Position numbers and translations under genes: made by a program. A stretch of 64,000 bases of DNA from Ottelia alismoides (lineage: Eukaryota; Streptophyta; Magnoliopsida; Alismatales; Hydrocharitaceae). This document shows, one piece after another, positions 8,691-20,619 of this stretch (position 1 is the stretch's first letter; the number at the start of each line of letters is the position of its first letter). The notes under the pieces were generated by a model. It was not told the DNA's origin, made no database searches, and saw only the letters and a program-made list of their open reading frames with translations. The stretch covers positions 682,001 through 746,000 of the forward strand of contig JAZKJV010000601.1 in NCBI GenBank assembly GCA_037367405.1. Reading direction: 5' to 3'.

Positions 8691-11264
8691 ATGGATCCTC
8701 CTGTCTCATTTCAACTTGATCAATCTTTGGTGAGAGGAGCCCGGAATCCGAGAGTCATCTTATCGTAGAAGGGTGCCTAGCCTTCGAGCCGTCCACTGAC
8801 ATCGAGTCAGCCTTCGTTGAGGCGATCACAATCTTTTCCGATCCTAAGGTGAGATTCACATTTTCTCTTATTTTTATCCTAGGTTAATCTTAGTTTTATT
8901 TCTCGCATCTTCATTTCATCATCATTTTTTAATCTAGATCTTAGAATCCATCACGATTTTGATCCACCATCGACTCTGATTTTTCATCTCATTTTCTCAA
9001 TCCCTACACGTTCACATTTTATCCCCCACGATCTCTTAACTCCGGCCACACATGGTGGTTGGAGACTTGACATTGGTTCTTCCATTTTGCTGGATCCTCA
9101 TTCACATCTTTTCAAATTTTTATTCTTATTTATTTAAATAAGCAGAAATGATGTATAGTGCTGGAGTCCTCTTCCTTTTAAAAAAATAAAAAAATAAAAG
9201 CAACACATATATTTTTTCTTTAACATTTGTTTTTTGTAGGATAAAATAAAAAAACTAAAAAAATTTAAAAATTATTTGTAGTTTCTGTTCTAAAAAATTT
9301 AAAAAGTTTATTTATTTATTTATTTATGTTTCTGCATTTACATTTACAAATAAAAACTAAAAAAATATTAGCGTTGGGCGCCACCCCTCCAGCATTCAGG
9401 CGGTGCCCGCCGCTAGTGCTCGCTAGCACCACCGCGACTCTTCCTGCAGCCATCCTCTCCTCTTCTTGTACGTACACCACAACCACTCCATCTACTGCCT
9501 TCGATAGCCGCCACCTCCATCTACCTTGCCGGCTGTAGCTAGCCTACCACTAGCCACTACTGGGGGCGTGTGTCACCCCCGCTCATCATCCGTCGCTGCT
9601 CAGGACCGACCGCGTACGCAAGCATCATGACTTCCACCGTGGGTGGACACCCACCTCCGTCTATCACCATCCTTTGCGCCTCCACCCTCCTCCTAGGAGG
9701 GAATCCTCCAAGATTATTGATCGCCACAGCTTCACTTTATCGCCCTTCAGAAATACGACGTGCGCGCAACGCCTTGACTCTTCGACTTTCACTCCGCTTG
9801 GTGTAAGGATACCTCGATTCACCCCGCCACCCTTAAGAATCGCGTCATGTGTGCAATGCCTCATCTCGTCGACTTTCGCTTCGCTCAGAGCAAGGATACC
9901 TTTGTTCAACCGCCCTCTCAAAGACGACACCATGCGAAGAAGAAGAAAAGGAATAGGGGTGACAACCTCCCTTTGGTGCTTTGGGTGAAGAATAAAGAAG
10001 AGTAACATGGAACCCTAGGGGTCATTATTAAAAATATTGGAAAAATTGCAATCGAGCCCCTAAGAAATTCATTTTTTTACAGTAAAGGTTCCAACTTTAG
10101 AATTGTCACGTGCCTCACACGCCTAACTTGGTAAATTGAGTTTTCTCTTACGTTTTTTTATTTCTTATTACAGATTATTTCCTGAATTTAAACATTTACG
10201 TTTCAGTCCCTGAATTTCCAGACAATTTGTAGTGTGTCTTTTATATTGAAATAAATGTGTTTATTGCTTTGAAAATTTTACAAAAATCTGTGAGGTCGTC
10301 TATTGTTTCTTGTTATCATGTAAATTATTCATTACATTTTATCATCATTTGATATTATGAAAAAATAAAAAACATGTTATTTTACCCTGTTTAAACTTAA
10401 AAAATCATAAAAATTTGAATATTGCTCGAAAATTCCAAAAACATTAGATTGGTTTTATTTTATTGTCTATTAATTCCTCTCTCATTTTTGTGCACTAATT
10501 TTTTTCAAAACCCGGAAAAATTGAAAAATATAAAAAAACCTTTGAAAAATCATAGAAAATTCAACAAAAATACAAAAATTGTGATTTCACTTCTTGTTTT
10601 TAGATATTTGTTATATTTTAGCATAAAAATATTCTTCAGGAATTTTAGGCATTAAAATATTTTTAAATTGCAAATTCTCCAGACTTTGCATTGTTTATAA
10701 TTTTTGCCACTATTTGATTTTTACAAAATACAAAAAATATATGAAAATTCTACAAAAAATCCCAAAAATATTTTAAAGCTTTAAACCCCAAAATATTTTC
10801 TATATTTTTCTGAGTACTTTTTATATAATTGAAAAATACAATAAAGTATGGTGTACGTATTTCATCACTTATGCATATTGTTCCTTATCTGAAAATTAAA
10901 AAAATGTAAAATTAAAATCACTAAAAATTTGAAAATTAGAAAATAAAAATTAGAAATAAAAAAATTAAAAAATTAAAAAAACCAATGATGGTTTGTATTT
11001 GAGATTCCCTTTTTCTTTTAATTGATTTTTTGTCTATTATATAGATAACCGTCGGGAATTTTAGCCTCACTGAGATCGATCCTATCCGCTATACAGGTAA
11101 ATCAATAGCAAAAACATTTCTCTTGCTCACATTATTCTTTGTAATTAATATTTCAACTTGAGAAAGAAAAAATTATTTGTTTGTTGTGGGATATTTGGGT
11201 TGCAATGACCACTGTGTATTTATTTTTATCAATAATTAAAAACCCCAAAGATCTCGTGTTAACA
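8691..11264 (+). mobile_element. Putative 5' LTR of an Athila/Tat-type Ty3/gypsy element
   Basis: The right limit is well set: the sequence ends in GTTAACA at 11,264, three bases before a tRNA-Asp primer-binding site. The left limit is a guess, because no second LTR copy survives here for comparison. The segment has a GC-rich block (about 9370-10,010) followed by a long A-rich block of short words such as AAAATT and CCAAAAATATTTT (10,020-11,000), an arrangement I associate with long LTRs of this group. Frames in the GC-rich block (9326-10,008, both strands) are Pro, Ser, Thr or Arg rich and overlap antisense, so I do not call them genes. Confidence 0.45.
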
Positions 11265-11267
11265 AAA

Positions 11268-11285
11268 TGGCACCGTTGCCGGGGA
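11268..11285 (+). promoter_or_regulatory. Primer-binding site, tRNA-Asp type
   Basis: TGGCACCGTTGCCGGGGA differs at one position from TGGCGCCGTTGCCGGGGA, the complement of the tRNA-Asp 3' end. This primer site is known for the Athila/Tat group of plant Ty3/gypsy elements. It fixes the element's orientation (plus) and the end of its 5' LTR. Confidence 0.88.
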
Positions 11286-13010
11286 GGCACGGAGAGCGTT
11301 GTTAGGTTTCTCCTTTGACCTGTTATTCTTGGTCGTAAATAATTTTTCTACATTTACTTTATTGTCCATATTCGCTGCATTTATTTCATTATTTGTTCTC
11401 ATATTGCTATAATTGTGTCTCTTACATATTTTCTTTATTTCATTTTTCTTGAAAGGGCCTACAGAGCGAAGGAGGCGATCTTAGGAGAGTTGAAGCACCT
11501 AAGAGAAGCGGAGGCAGCTTGATTCATCTCGAAGCCCTAGTTGATGGTGAGAGGAGGAGAAGAAGTTTTTGAGAGAGACCATCATTTGGAGCATAGATAG
11601 TTTTCTTTTTTATTAGCATTTGAACTCTTGTAAAAAGGATATTCATTTATTGCGAGGTCTGTTTCGCCAAGTGCCGGTGCACTTGGGGGACCTCATCGGA
11701 TTTGTTTACATCGCCTTATTTTTCTTTGTTTCACGTGGATTTCGTGAGCTACCTATTGATTGCTTTATTTAATTTGCTTGAGCCAGATAATTAATTAGGT
11801 CTAAACACCCTAAACAAGAATTTCTGTACCTATAGAGTAGAGCGTAATTGGACTAAGTCAAATTTGATTGGTTCTTGCCCGTTAATAGGAGCTATTGTTA
11901 GGCCGGTTCACTTACATTTGCATATAGGTTAGTTTATTCATCTGTATTTAAATTATGTGTAGATCTTTTGCATGTAGAGTGTTGGCTACAAGGTATACAT
12001 CTCTTAACCCCTGCATGCATCATTGTTTTTAATCGCGCATTGACATTTCTGATCTTCTTTCTTGTTTTCACTCCCATAATCTTACAAAGAAATTAGAAAC
12101 TCGGTAGGCAATTCATTGAATATATTTAAACCAAGTTACAACTGCCTAAAATTTGGGACTGCTAAAGAAAGCTCGACCCTAAAATAAATGTAAAGATAAT
12201 CATTGTTTTTGGGAGAGTAACCCCCTCATTGGTTGGTTTACTTGAGCGAGAGAGTGATACACACACTATTCCAGATCCATACCTAAACTTCCATTAGACT
12301 ACTGGTCTTGGGATTAGTCGTTCTCCAGTTAGGATCTCTCTCCGGGTAGCCGATAAATGGTCTGCGACATCCTTAGCAGATTGAATTAATCGGGTAGCCG
12401 GTAAAGAGTCACAATTCATACTAGATGAGAAAGATCTAAGTTTGGAATTGGGCCAGTCTCTTGTGAACATCGGGTTCCTAATAGCTCGCTTAACCACTCT
12501 GATAGATTGATTTGTCACCAAACTCTAAAAATTGACAAGATAATTGACCGAACCTTCAGGATCTCCACATTTTGTTGAGTTGGTGAATTGGGGGTTTGTA
12601 TTGTGTTTGATTGCTAGTGATAAAGATCCTTATGCGCAATTTGTGCCTTCACTCACTTTCGGTCTTGCATTGACCTTCGTGCTCTCGCATCTTTCCTATT
12701 AATTTTGAAGATGTTGGACCAGAGTATTTCTTATTCGAACTTTGCAAACTCATTCTACACTCTGAACCGTTCACCTTCTATTCGGGGAGACTCACTTCCC
12801 GAATATTCCTTTTTCTTTACCTCATCCTTCACAACATCCATCAATCCACTATTTGAGATTGGCTTTAATCTCGAATTAATATATGAGACTCCATCATTTC
12901 TGAGAACTAAACGGGTTTTATGCACATTTTCAAAGTCAGACACCGGACACTTGATGCCACCAAAGGGAAAGGGAACCATGTTGGAGTAGAGAGAGATCAA
13001 CAACACTATA
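11286..13010 (+). mobile_element. Long leader and 5' gag region of the Athila/Tat-type element
   Basis: From the primer site the sequence runs about 1.7 kb without a long sense frame, then enters the gag remnant. Long leaders of this sort occur in the Athila/Tat group. A strong hairpin lies at 11,655-11,694. An open frame at 12,705-12,989 (94 codons) has no domain that I recognise; it could be degenerate gag start. Frames on the minus strand (12,294-12,521; 12,755-13,021) are antisense to the element and not supported. Confidence 0.55.
11655..11694 (+). other. Leader hairpin with nested stems
   Basis: CCAAGTGC and GCACTTGG form a perfect 8-bp stem around CGGT at 11,667-11,686. Outside it, GAGGTC (11,655-11,660) pairs with GACCTC (11,689-11,694). 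It lies about 370 bases past the primer-binding site, where retroelement RNAs often carry structures for packaging or dimerisation. That role is inference only. Confidence 0.6.
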
Positions 13011-13339
13011 TTAGACTCCATTCAGTCAATTCAAGCCCAGTTAATAGAGCAGGCTAATATACAGACCACGTTGAGAGATATGATTCTCGAGATGAGATGG
13101 GAAAGAGAAGACATGAGAGAGGGAGACAATAGAAACTCTGGAGGTGGAAATGGGGTAGAAGAACCTAACATAGAACCTAGGGCTAAGCCAACACTAAAGG
13201 ATGCTTATAATCCAGGGGCAGGATAGATAAATTATTGGATACAAATCCCTGTGGTTCATGGGTATTTTTAGCATAAGCACACTATTTTACCTCTTCTCCC
13301 TATATTCCATGGAAATATTAATGAAGAATCATATATACA
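13011..13339 (+). pseudogene. Athila/Tat-type gag remnant, copy 1
   Basis: One frame reads through with two stops. It starts with a coiled-coil-like stretch rich in Gln, Ile and Leu (SIQAQLIEQA) and goes on to RDMILEMRWERED, an acidic and proline-bearing linker, and then the recognisable gag motif LPLLPIFHGNINEES. In plant gypsy gags this motif (pro-x-phe-x-gly followed by an acidic Glu/Asp-Pro/Glu-Ser element) opens the conserved retrotransposon-gag domain. Coding stops where the chromovirus LTR begins at 13,340, so the chromovirus inserted into this gag. The rest of the gag is not found on the far side, where later rearrangement removed it. Confidence 0.6.
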
Positions 13340-13822
13340 TGTAAAGACTTGAATTTGGTCTCGGTTCCTATACCATAAAATCCGGTTCATCAAGAGGAAA
13401 CCAAGGGAATTTGTTTCGTATGAATCGGACGTCGTTTGGAATTGTTATGATTTCGGAAGAAAGAGAAGTAAAGAGGTTTAAGACATCATTAACACATAAT
13501 GATTGTCATTAAGATTAATTAAACATGATTAAAGAAACTACTGATGGATTGAAAACCATTAATAATTATTAGCGAACACTAATCAATCGTTAGCAAAAGA
13601 TAAGCCTAAGTCATGAAAGTTAAATTGTGATTAGTGAAAGTTAATGATGATTAATGTTAATTAAGCATCATTAGCGAATCTAGAATCCTCTGCAATGTTA
13701 TAACTTAAGACATAAGTTTCGGATAAGTTTTGGCCAAAATCATGGGGCAAAACCATAGGCCGCTAAACACAGTTAAGGGCTAAACCATAGTTTTCTAAAC
13801 ATGGTTAGCAGTTTATGGAGCT

Positions 13823-13830
13823 TATAAATA
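13823..13830 (+). promoter_or_regulatory. TATA box in chromovirus 5' LTR, copy 1
   Basis: TATAAATA in the context GAGCTTATAAATACCCCC, conserved in all four LTR copies of this window. About 30 bases downstream is a pyrimidine-rich CAATTCTCTACG-like stretch suited to transcription start (here CAACTCTCTACG). Confidence 0.75.
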
Positions 13831-14077
13831 CCCCCTACCATTCAACTCTCTACGATTTCCACTACCACCACCGCAAGGGCTAGGGTCGAGAGGTCGGGAG
13901 GAGGAGTAGGTGGTGAGGGAGGAGCACTGGCGAAGCGCTGCCGGGAGAAAAAGGAGGAGGAAGGTACGATCCTCTCTTAGTTTGCTTCGTGAGTTAGATT
14001 TTTTATTCTTTCAATTTCGTTATTATTTTCCTCTCAGTGTTTTTATAGAGGAATGTCTTTTCGTTCGTCTTTTAAAT

Positions 14078-14212
14078 ATGTCCCAGTAAATGGGGAAACT
14101 CTGCCAAAATATTTCTAGAAATATGTCCCAATATAAGGGGAAACTCTACCGAGCTTTTCTTAGAAACATGACCATATATAAGGGGATGTTCTGCCAAAAT
14201 TTTAAGAAAATT
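14078..14212 (+). repeat. 45-bp tandem repeat, three copies, in 5' LTR copy 1
   Basis: Units begin at 14,078, 14,123 and 14,168 with ATGTCCCA, ATGTCCCA and ATGACCAT. Each continues with a TATAAGGGG-like core, a CTGCCAAAAT-like segment and AGAAAT. Spacing is exactly 45 bases. The same array is in the other three LTR copies. As 45 is a multiple of three, the minus strand reads as a 15-residue repeat. Confidence 0.85.
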
Positions 14213-15677
14213 ATGTTCTTCGTGTCCTTCATGTTCTTCGCACATTCTTAGTGTTTTTGATACGAAAATGAAATTCGATAATTTCAGGAGCCTAATATCA
14301 TCCTTTCTGAAAACGAAACATAATAAAGCACTGCATACATGAGAGAGAGCTCGATTATGTAATGAAATCCTTCCTTTTGATATTGGGCCTTCATATGAGA
14401 TCGTTGAAATTTCTGATTTTATGTTCTTTTCTATGATGAATCCTAATTTTGGCTATTTTTGAGAAAGTATGAAAAGTTACTTTATGATTCCCACTAAAAT
14501 AAGGTTTAAGCATCGAATTGATGCAGTGGATTGGAAAGTTAGGTTTGAAAGTTAAAATTATCAAAAATACGAGTAGATATGCGTATGAATAATATATATG
14601 TGAGTCTATACTAAGTGTTGATGATTATGAAAATCGAAGACTTAACGAAAGAATTTCATCATGGGATTTGATGTATACTGAGTTGGATCCTGAAAAGTAT
14701 CGTGTCTTACGTCAGGAATGGCTTGGAGTAGAACTATAGACCCGTATTGGCGTTGCCCTACCTAGGAGATACACGGTTGCCCTGTTATGATAAGTGCGTA
14801 TAAAATGAATGATTTGCAATGCGTGGTATCGGGAGCCAATATATTCGGGTTGAACGATGGAAGATGTAGCTGTGCCATGTGGAGGCACGTGTGGTTCAAT
14901 AGAGGCTAGGTAACGATAACATGTTTTTAGAGCTGGTAGGTTATATGATTAAATGTTAACTTGATGTTTAAGCAACTGAGTCCTTAAGGACGGTGTGCTC
15001 CTTTGTTTGAAGGGCTGAGGGCTTGAGACCCTGGATAATAAAAGAAAAGGAAATTGTCAGGGTAGTATTCGAAGATTGGTTGCGACGACGTGTGGCAGCA
15101 TAAGCTTACCAGATCAACGCAATCTCCAAGCCCTGAAGTGTCCACAGCTTAGGAGTTCACGAATGGTGAGGTTCCCCTGAACATATACCTGGCATGGAAT
15201 AGATGGAATAGAACTTAAACTTATGAGAATAAATGTAACTTTTTATGCTAACAACTTTTTGAAAAATTACACAATTGTTTACTTTTCTCTTCTTCGTTAC
15301 TTAACACCCGCTAATTGTTATCCTATGATTTATGGAAAATCCAACAAGTGGCGGTGAACCATCACAAGGACTTTTATAATCCAGTCAGTTAACATAGTCA
15401 TCTAACTAGCCATAATAGCTTTCTCTATAAGGTAGTTAGTAATCTTTTATGTATTTTCCTTTCAAGCTAATGTACATGCAACTGGTTATAGTGGGACAAT
15501 GTATTATGATGTGAACTTTATTTTGTGAACGGAAAAGTGATAAAATACTTTCTTCTGAGTATTCTTATTTGTAGTCTATTTCTAAATGTTAGTAATGACT
15601 GCTGAATAAATTATTGCTGAGTAACTAGATCTGGATATGGGAGGATCCGATAGCCTAGAATTGAGGTCGTGACAGTT

Positions 15678-15690
15678 TGATATCAGAGCA
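15678..15690 (+). promoter_or_regulatory. Primer-binding site, initiator Met-tRNA type, copy 1
   Basis: TGATATCAGAGCA follows the LTR end after three bases. It differs at one base from TGGTATCAGAGCA, the complement of the initiator methionine tRNA 3' end used by many plant LTR elements. Confidence 0.85.
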
Positions 15691-15872
15691 TGTTTAATCC
15701 AGTAATTTACTCAGTAATTGATGACTATGAGCAGTGTTCAGAAACTGAGGTTGCCTTAAGATCCTTTGATCTTAATAAGTGACTACAGTAGCATTCACAA
15801 ATCATTGTCCCTTATGTACATCATGCAAAAATATTTAGGACCTAGCCTTTGGCCTTAGCTCATCCCAGGATC

Positions 15873-16925
15873 ATGGCAGACCAAGACATGTCCATGAAAT
15901 TAGCAGCTATGATGATAATGCTGCAAGAAATGGGGTAAAAGCAACAAGCGTTAGAGGAGAGGCTCAATGCACAAGTTGAGAGACTTAAGGCATCGAGACA
16001 TGTGGATGCTAGGATTAACGGTTCTATCCATCTTTCTAAGGAAGAATCTAGTTACCATCCTTCAACTGAGTCTGCTCCTACCCTAGCCGAAGAAACGATG
16101 GAGACGACCCTTCTTAGACACAAAACATTACTAGATCATTACCGAAAGCAAAAGATTCCTCGATTTAAAGGTATAGAGACACCTGCTGAGGTAGAACTAT
16201 GTCTTGATGATGTCAATAGGATGCTGAGAATAATACACGCATCGGCAAACACTTGGGTGCACTTCACTGATTACTCCCTATCAGACTATGCAAGACGATG
16301 GTGGAGAGTCATTTCCAAGAAATTAGTGGATCTTATTCCATGGGTAGTTTTGAAGAAAGGTTCCGAGATCACTATTGTCCCTCCCATTGGGAAGAATTGA
16401 AGAGGAGGGAGTTGGCCTCTTTGACCCAAGGATCCAAGAATGTACGGGATTATCATATTCACCTTACGAAGCTACTATGTTACTCCCCATCTCCAGAAGT
16501 TTCACTAAAAGAGTGTCTTATCAAATTTGTTAGGGTCTTTAGGGAGATTTGAGAGAAAAGCTTGCAGGTATTAGAGCCACCACTGTATATGAAGCCATTG
16601 ACATCGCCTCTCGTATTGAGATGGAGAGGGATAAAAACTACCAAAGAAGAAGCTTTCACTTTATTGGAGGACCATCCAATCGTAAGGTGAATTATAATCT
16701 AAGAGACAATAATTATCATCCAATTGGGTCTAGTATAAGTTCACCACATACATAGGGCCATGAATTATCTAGAAGAAGGGGTTTCGCTAGACCTCCACTA
16801 TATCCTCATGACATAGCAGTAGGAGCTAGTACCTCTGTGGCTATGTCTTCAGCTCAAATAGGAGCACGTTTGTGTTATTACTGTCATCAGGAAGGACACA
16901 TCAAGAAAGATTGTCCTAAGTTGAG
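15873..16925 (+). pseudogene. Chromovirus gag with CCHC zinc knuckle, copy 1
   Basis: The ATG at 15,873 starts MADQDMSMKLAAMM; a TAA after about 21 codons (MLQEMG) is shared with copy 2. The gag core then follows: IPRFKGIETPAEVELCL is the capsid motif, and DYARRWWRV corresponds to the conserved aromatic pair before it. A frameshift near 16,320 moves the reading into the frame open at 16,298-16,552 (KRRELASLTQG), and another near 16,550 moves it into the next frame (REKLAGIRATTVYEAID). The zinc knuckle CYYCHQEGHIKKDC (C-x2-C-x4-H-x4-C) is intact at 16,873-16,914. After it, this copy lacks two bases compared with copy 2 (GAGACTTTG against GAGATCTTTG), which breaks the link to protease. A structural protein of the virus-like particle in an intact relative. 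Confidence 0.85.
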
Positions 16926-16977
16926 ACTTTGATGTTTAAACTAACCTCAATTAACAGTATAACATCCACCTCGAATA

Positions 16978-17492
16978 ATGGAGCAACATGTGGAGGAAGA
17001 CATGGCAGTGGTCGTGGTTCACAAGGAACGTCTCCTAAACAGCAACCACCACAAAGTGTTGCAGGTTCTAGCTTGCCTATTCCTAAAGGCTAGCTCAATG
17101 CAATTACTGAAGAACAAGCCTATAATTCAGGCACGGTCGTACGAGGTACTGTTACTATTCTTGGCTTTTCAGTACATGTCTTATTTGATTATGGTCATTC
17201 ACATTCATTTCTTACTCGATTGTTAGTACCCATTTTGGGTAAGATAACAGTAGAAGTACAACGGTTCCATCTGATCAAGGGACCAGGAGGACAAGTATTT
17301 GTAATCCGAGAAATCATGGATAATTATATAGTACTGATACCAGAACATCAGTTACGTGTTTCACTACTACTAATCGAGAGGGAGGACTTTTATCTTATCT
17401 TAGGGATGGACTGGTTAGAAAGGCATCATGCATGTCTTGACTGTTTTCAGAAGACAGTAACGTTTTACCTTCCTAACTCAATAGAGTTCTAG
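16978..17492 (+). pseudogene. Chromovirus aspartic protease, copy 1
   Basis: The catalytic motif appears as LFDYGHSHSF (codon for Asp at 17,187), where retropepsins of this group normally have Asp-Ser/Thr-Gly; here the second residue is Tyr. The later conserved stretch, FYLILGMDWLERHHA, ends the domain near 17,450, and a stop follows SIEF. A frame change lies near 17,220. In an intact element this enzyme cuts the gag-pol polyprotein inside the particle. The Tyr substitution is shared with copy 2, so it predates the duplication, and activity is unlikely. Confidence 0.82.
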
Positions 17493-17745
17493 TTCATTGG
17501 AAAGACGTCCAATGATAATGTTAAATTTATCTCTACTTTTAAGGCACAACAACTATTAAAGCAAGGGTGCCAAGGTTATTTAGCCTATGTAACCACTACA
17601 TCAGAGTCAGACCAAATGATAGAAGATGTACCTATAGGTTGTGAGTTTCGTGATGTATTTCCAGAGGAACTGCCTGGATTACCACCTGAACAAGAGATTG
17701 AATTTAAAATCTCTCTCATACATAATACTCAGCCTATTTACAAGA

Positions 17746-18540
17746 GTTAAAGGTACAGTTGCAAGAACTGTTAAATAAAGGATTTGTTCGTCCTAGTACT
17801 TCACCATGGGGTGCACCTGTCTTATTTGTTAGGAAAAAGGATGGGTCAATGCAGTTGTGCATTCACTATAGATAACTAAATAAGAGGACCGTAAAGAACA
17901 AGTATCCTCTGCCAAGAATAGATAATCTCGTTGATCAGTTATAGGTTTCAAGTGTATATTCCAAGATTGACTTAAGATATGGATACCATCAGTTGAAGAT
18001 AAAAGATGCGGACATCCCCAAGACAGCCTTTCGAACTAGATATGGACATTATGAATTCTTAGTTATGCCTTTTGGACTGACAAATGCCCCAGCAGCCTTC
18101 AAGAATCTCATGAATAGAGAATTCAAGGTGTTCTTAGATCACTTTGTAGTACTCTTTATTGATGATGTGGTTATTTACTCCAAGGACCAATATTTGCATG
18201 AATACTATCTCAAGCGGGCACTTGAAACTCTAAGGAAGAACAAATTGTATGCTAAATATAGAAAATGTGACTTCCAGCTATCTGAAGTATCTTTCTTAGG
18301 CCATGTTATTTCTGGGGAAGGTATATCAGTTGATCCTACAAAGTTTAGTGCATTGATGAGTTGGGAATGCCCGAAAACTGTAACAGAAATAAAATCTTTT
18401 CTGGGATTAGCTAGGTATTATAGAAGATTTGTGAAAGACTTTTCACAAATAGCGTTGCCAATGAATAGTCTGACTCAAAAGGAAGTTCCATTCATATGAT
18501 CCCATGCATGTGAAACTAGTTTCTAAACATTGAAAATAAG
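17746..18540 (+). pseudogene. Chromovirus reverse transcriptase, copy 1
   Basis: The domain starts at [20 protein letters not shown] and continues through [15 protein letters not shown] and YPLPRIDNL. A 168-codon open stretch (17,993-18,499) then covers the palm and thumb: [20 protein letters not shown], the catalytic [10 protein letters not shown], and [13 protein letters not shown], ending [19 protein letters not shown] stands for the YxDD box, and both Asp are kept. Stops after HYR and DQL are shared with copy 2. Copy 1 keeps the longer open RT stretch because copy 2 has an extra stop at 47,096. Template-copying enzyme of the element; the gene is dead as a whole. Confidence 0.9.
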
Positions 18541-18930
18541 CCTAACATATGCACCCATCCTTACTCTAGCCTCTAAGTGAAGGGTTCATAGTATACACTA
18601 TTGCAACTAAAGAAGGACTTGGGGCAGTTCTTATGCAACATGGTAAGGCAGTTGCGTACGCATCACGACAGCTTAGGACACATGAGAAGAGCCACCCAAC
18701 ACATGACCTTCAATTAGATGTTGTAGTTTTCGCTTTAAAGATATGGAGACACTACCTCTATGGTATTACGTTTTGAATCTTCATTGATCATAAATGCTTG
18801 AAATATCTGTTTGATCAAAAGAAGCTCAATATGAGATAGAGAAAATGGCTAGAGTTGTTTAAAGACTATGATTGCACTATCTCCTACCACGTTGGTAAGG
18901 GGAACGTCGTAGCATATGCCCTTAGTAGAA
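18541..18930 (+). pseudogene. Chromovirus RNase H, copy 1
   Basis: Recognisable segments are [46 protein letters not shown] and FIDHKCLKYLFDQKKLNM, in the usual order. Related elements have Tyr-Ser-Asp-Ala-Ser at the first catalytic position; here it is Tyr-Thr-Ile-Ala-Thr, so the Asp is gone. The Glu expected in the THDLE motif is Gln (THDLQLD). The third acidic position (IDHK) remains. Stops interrupt at ITF and LNMR. It would degrade the RNA strand of the RNA-DNA hybrid. Confidence 0.82.
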
Positions 18931-20010
18931 GAACCTATTCACCTGGGTTGGTGAGTGCCATCCACTTATGGGGTTTACTATCAATGTTAAGTGAATGGAA
19001 ACCATTTGTGAGTAGTGTCGATACTATAACTACTCCTCACCGATATAAACCAGAGATCTGGGATAATGTAAAGAAAGGACAGGTGGATGATCCAGTCCTT
19101 AAAGACTTGAGACAACAACTTGAGAAGAATGAGATAGAGGGATTCTAGATCCAACATGGGTTACTGTATAACCATCACAGAGCTTGTGTACCAGACATAC
19201 CTGAACTGAGGAAAGACATCTTACGTGAAGCTCATTGTTCTAGATTATCTATTCATACATGAATTATTAAGATGTATAAGGATCTTCATTCATACTTTGG
19301 TGGCCGAGAATGAAGAAAGATGTTGCTGAGTTTGTGAATTCATGTTTCACATGCCAACAGGTAAAAGCTTCACACCAAAAGCCACCATAATTGTTACAAC
19401 CCCTCCCCATACCTGAGTGGAAATGTGAAAGCATTTCCATGGACTTCGTTAATGGCTTACCTCAGATGACTGGTAGTAACGATAGTATTTGGGTTATAAT
19501 AGATCATCTGACCAATGTAGTACACTTTATTCCTATAAGTTTATCTTTCACTCTAGATTAGCTTGTTGAGTTATATATTACATATGTGATCGATTTCCAT
19601 TGTATTCAAAAGGAAGTAGTTTCCGATCGAGATTCACGATTCACCTCACATTATTGGGAGAACTTCATGAAAGCCTTAGGTACACAACTATACTTAAGCA
19701 AAACATATAATCCACAATCAGATGGTCAACCAGAACGTACGAGTTAGAAATTAGATGATATGCTACGAGCATGTGCCTTTGAATGGAAAGGATCATGGAT
19801 TAAACATTTACCTCTTGCAGAATTCACATACAATAATAGTTACCATACAAGTATTGGCATGGCACCATTTGAAGCTCTTTATGGACGATGGTGTACTACT
19901 CCTTTGTGTTGGCAAGAGGTCGGATTAAAGAACCTTTACGATTCAGATAGACTACAAGAGATACGGGAAGTTGTAGAGCTTGGTCGAAAAAGACTAATAA
20001 TTGCCTAGAG
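18931..20010 (+). pseudogene. Chromovirus integrase, zinc-binding and catalytic domains, copy 1
   Basis: The N-terminal zinc-binding region is visible as PELRKDILREAHCSRLSIHT followed by a broken CFTCQQ-type cysteine pair near 19,350. The catalytic core shows MDFVNGLPQ with the first Asp, VSDRDSRFTSHYWENF with the second, and YNPQSDGQPERTS with the Glu, so this copy keeps the D-D-E residues. Stops lie at IHT, TLD and RTS, and frame changes occur before 19,450. The frame 19,760-20,008 continues through LAEFTYNNSYHTSIGMAPFE and ALYGRWC. It would insert the DNA copy into the genome. Confidence 0.87.
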
Positions 20011-20092
20011 TCACTAGAAAAGCTATAGTGATACCAGGAGAAGAGACCTTTAGTTTAAGATAGGTGACTTTGTATTTCTCAAAGTATCGCCT

Positions 20093-20478
20093 ATGAAAGG
20101 AGTTCATAGGTTTGGCTTGCATGGAAAATTGGCACCCAGGTTTGTGGGTCCCTTTGAAATCATTGAGCAGATTGGAAAAGTGGCATGTAGACTTGTGCTT
20201 CCTCCACATATTTCGGTAATACATGATGTTTTTCATGTATCAAACCTGAGAAAAACATTAGGGATCCAGAGCATAAGATAAGTTATGATGATTTACATGT
20301 TGAGCCAGACTTGACATACAAAGAAATACTTGTGGAAATACTAGATAGAGATATCAAGAAGTTGAGGAATAAAGAGGTGCCTTTAGTTAAAGTATTATGG
20401 CGGAACCAAGAGTTTGAAGAAGCCACATGAGAATCTGAGGCAGAAATGATAGAAAAATACTCGTACTTGTTTGAATAG
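20093..20478 (+). pseudogene. Integrase C-terminus and chromodomain, copy 1
   Basis: [38 protein letters not shown] and [11 protein letters not shown] form the GPY/F-type module. After a frameshift near 20,270 come YDDLHVEPDLTYKEILVEIL, then REIKKLRNKEVPLVKVLWRN and QEFEEAT, a stop, and MIEKYSYLFE with the terminal TAG at 20,476-20,478. The last part is the chromodomain-like tail of plant chromoviruses, thought to steer insertion toward particular chromatin. Confidence 0.85.
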
Positions 20479-20531
20479 TAATACTATATATTGTGTATAT
20501 CTTCATTATAAATGAAATAACTTTCATTCTC

Positions 20532-20619
20532 TTTAAGGTTGTTATAGTTTCAACCCTCTTTAAGGTTGTTATGCCTGCATTTCTAGTTTTGAGGACAAGA
20601 CTTCCCTTAAGGTTGTTAT
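20532..20619 (+). repeat. TTAAGGTTGTTAT, three copies before the 3' LTR
   Basis: The 13-mer TTAAGGTTGTTAT occurs near 20,533, 20,561 and 20,608, the last ending just before the 3' LTR at 20,623. The polypurine tract should lie here and is not clean, so the third copy occupies that site. The arrangement is kept in copy 2. Confidence 0.7.

Larger units (their letters stand above)
13340..15674 (+). repeat. Chromovirus 5' LTR, copy 1
   Basis: The 2335-bp LTR runs from TGTAAAGACT to GTCGTGACA. The first 1.35 kb matches the truncated 3' LTR at 20,623; the whole matches 42,167-44,497. A TATA box, a three-copy 45-bp tandem repeat and a dyad upstream of TATA are visible. About 15 percent of sites differ from the element's own 3' LTR over the first 200 bases (hand count). 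Confidence 0.9.

Noticed and set aside
9326..10008. GC-rich frames on both strands
   Set aside because: Composition-driven and mutually antisense inside the putative LTR; no family features.
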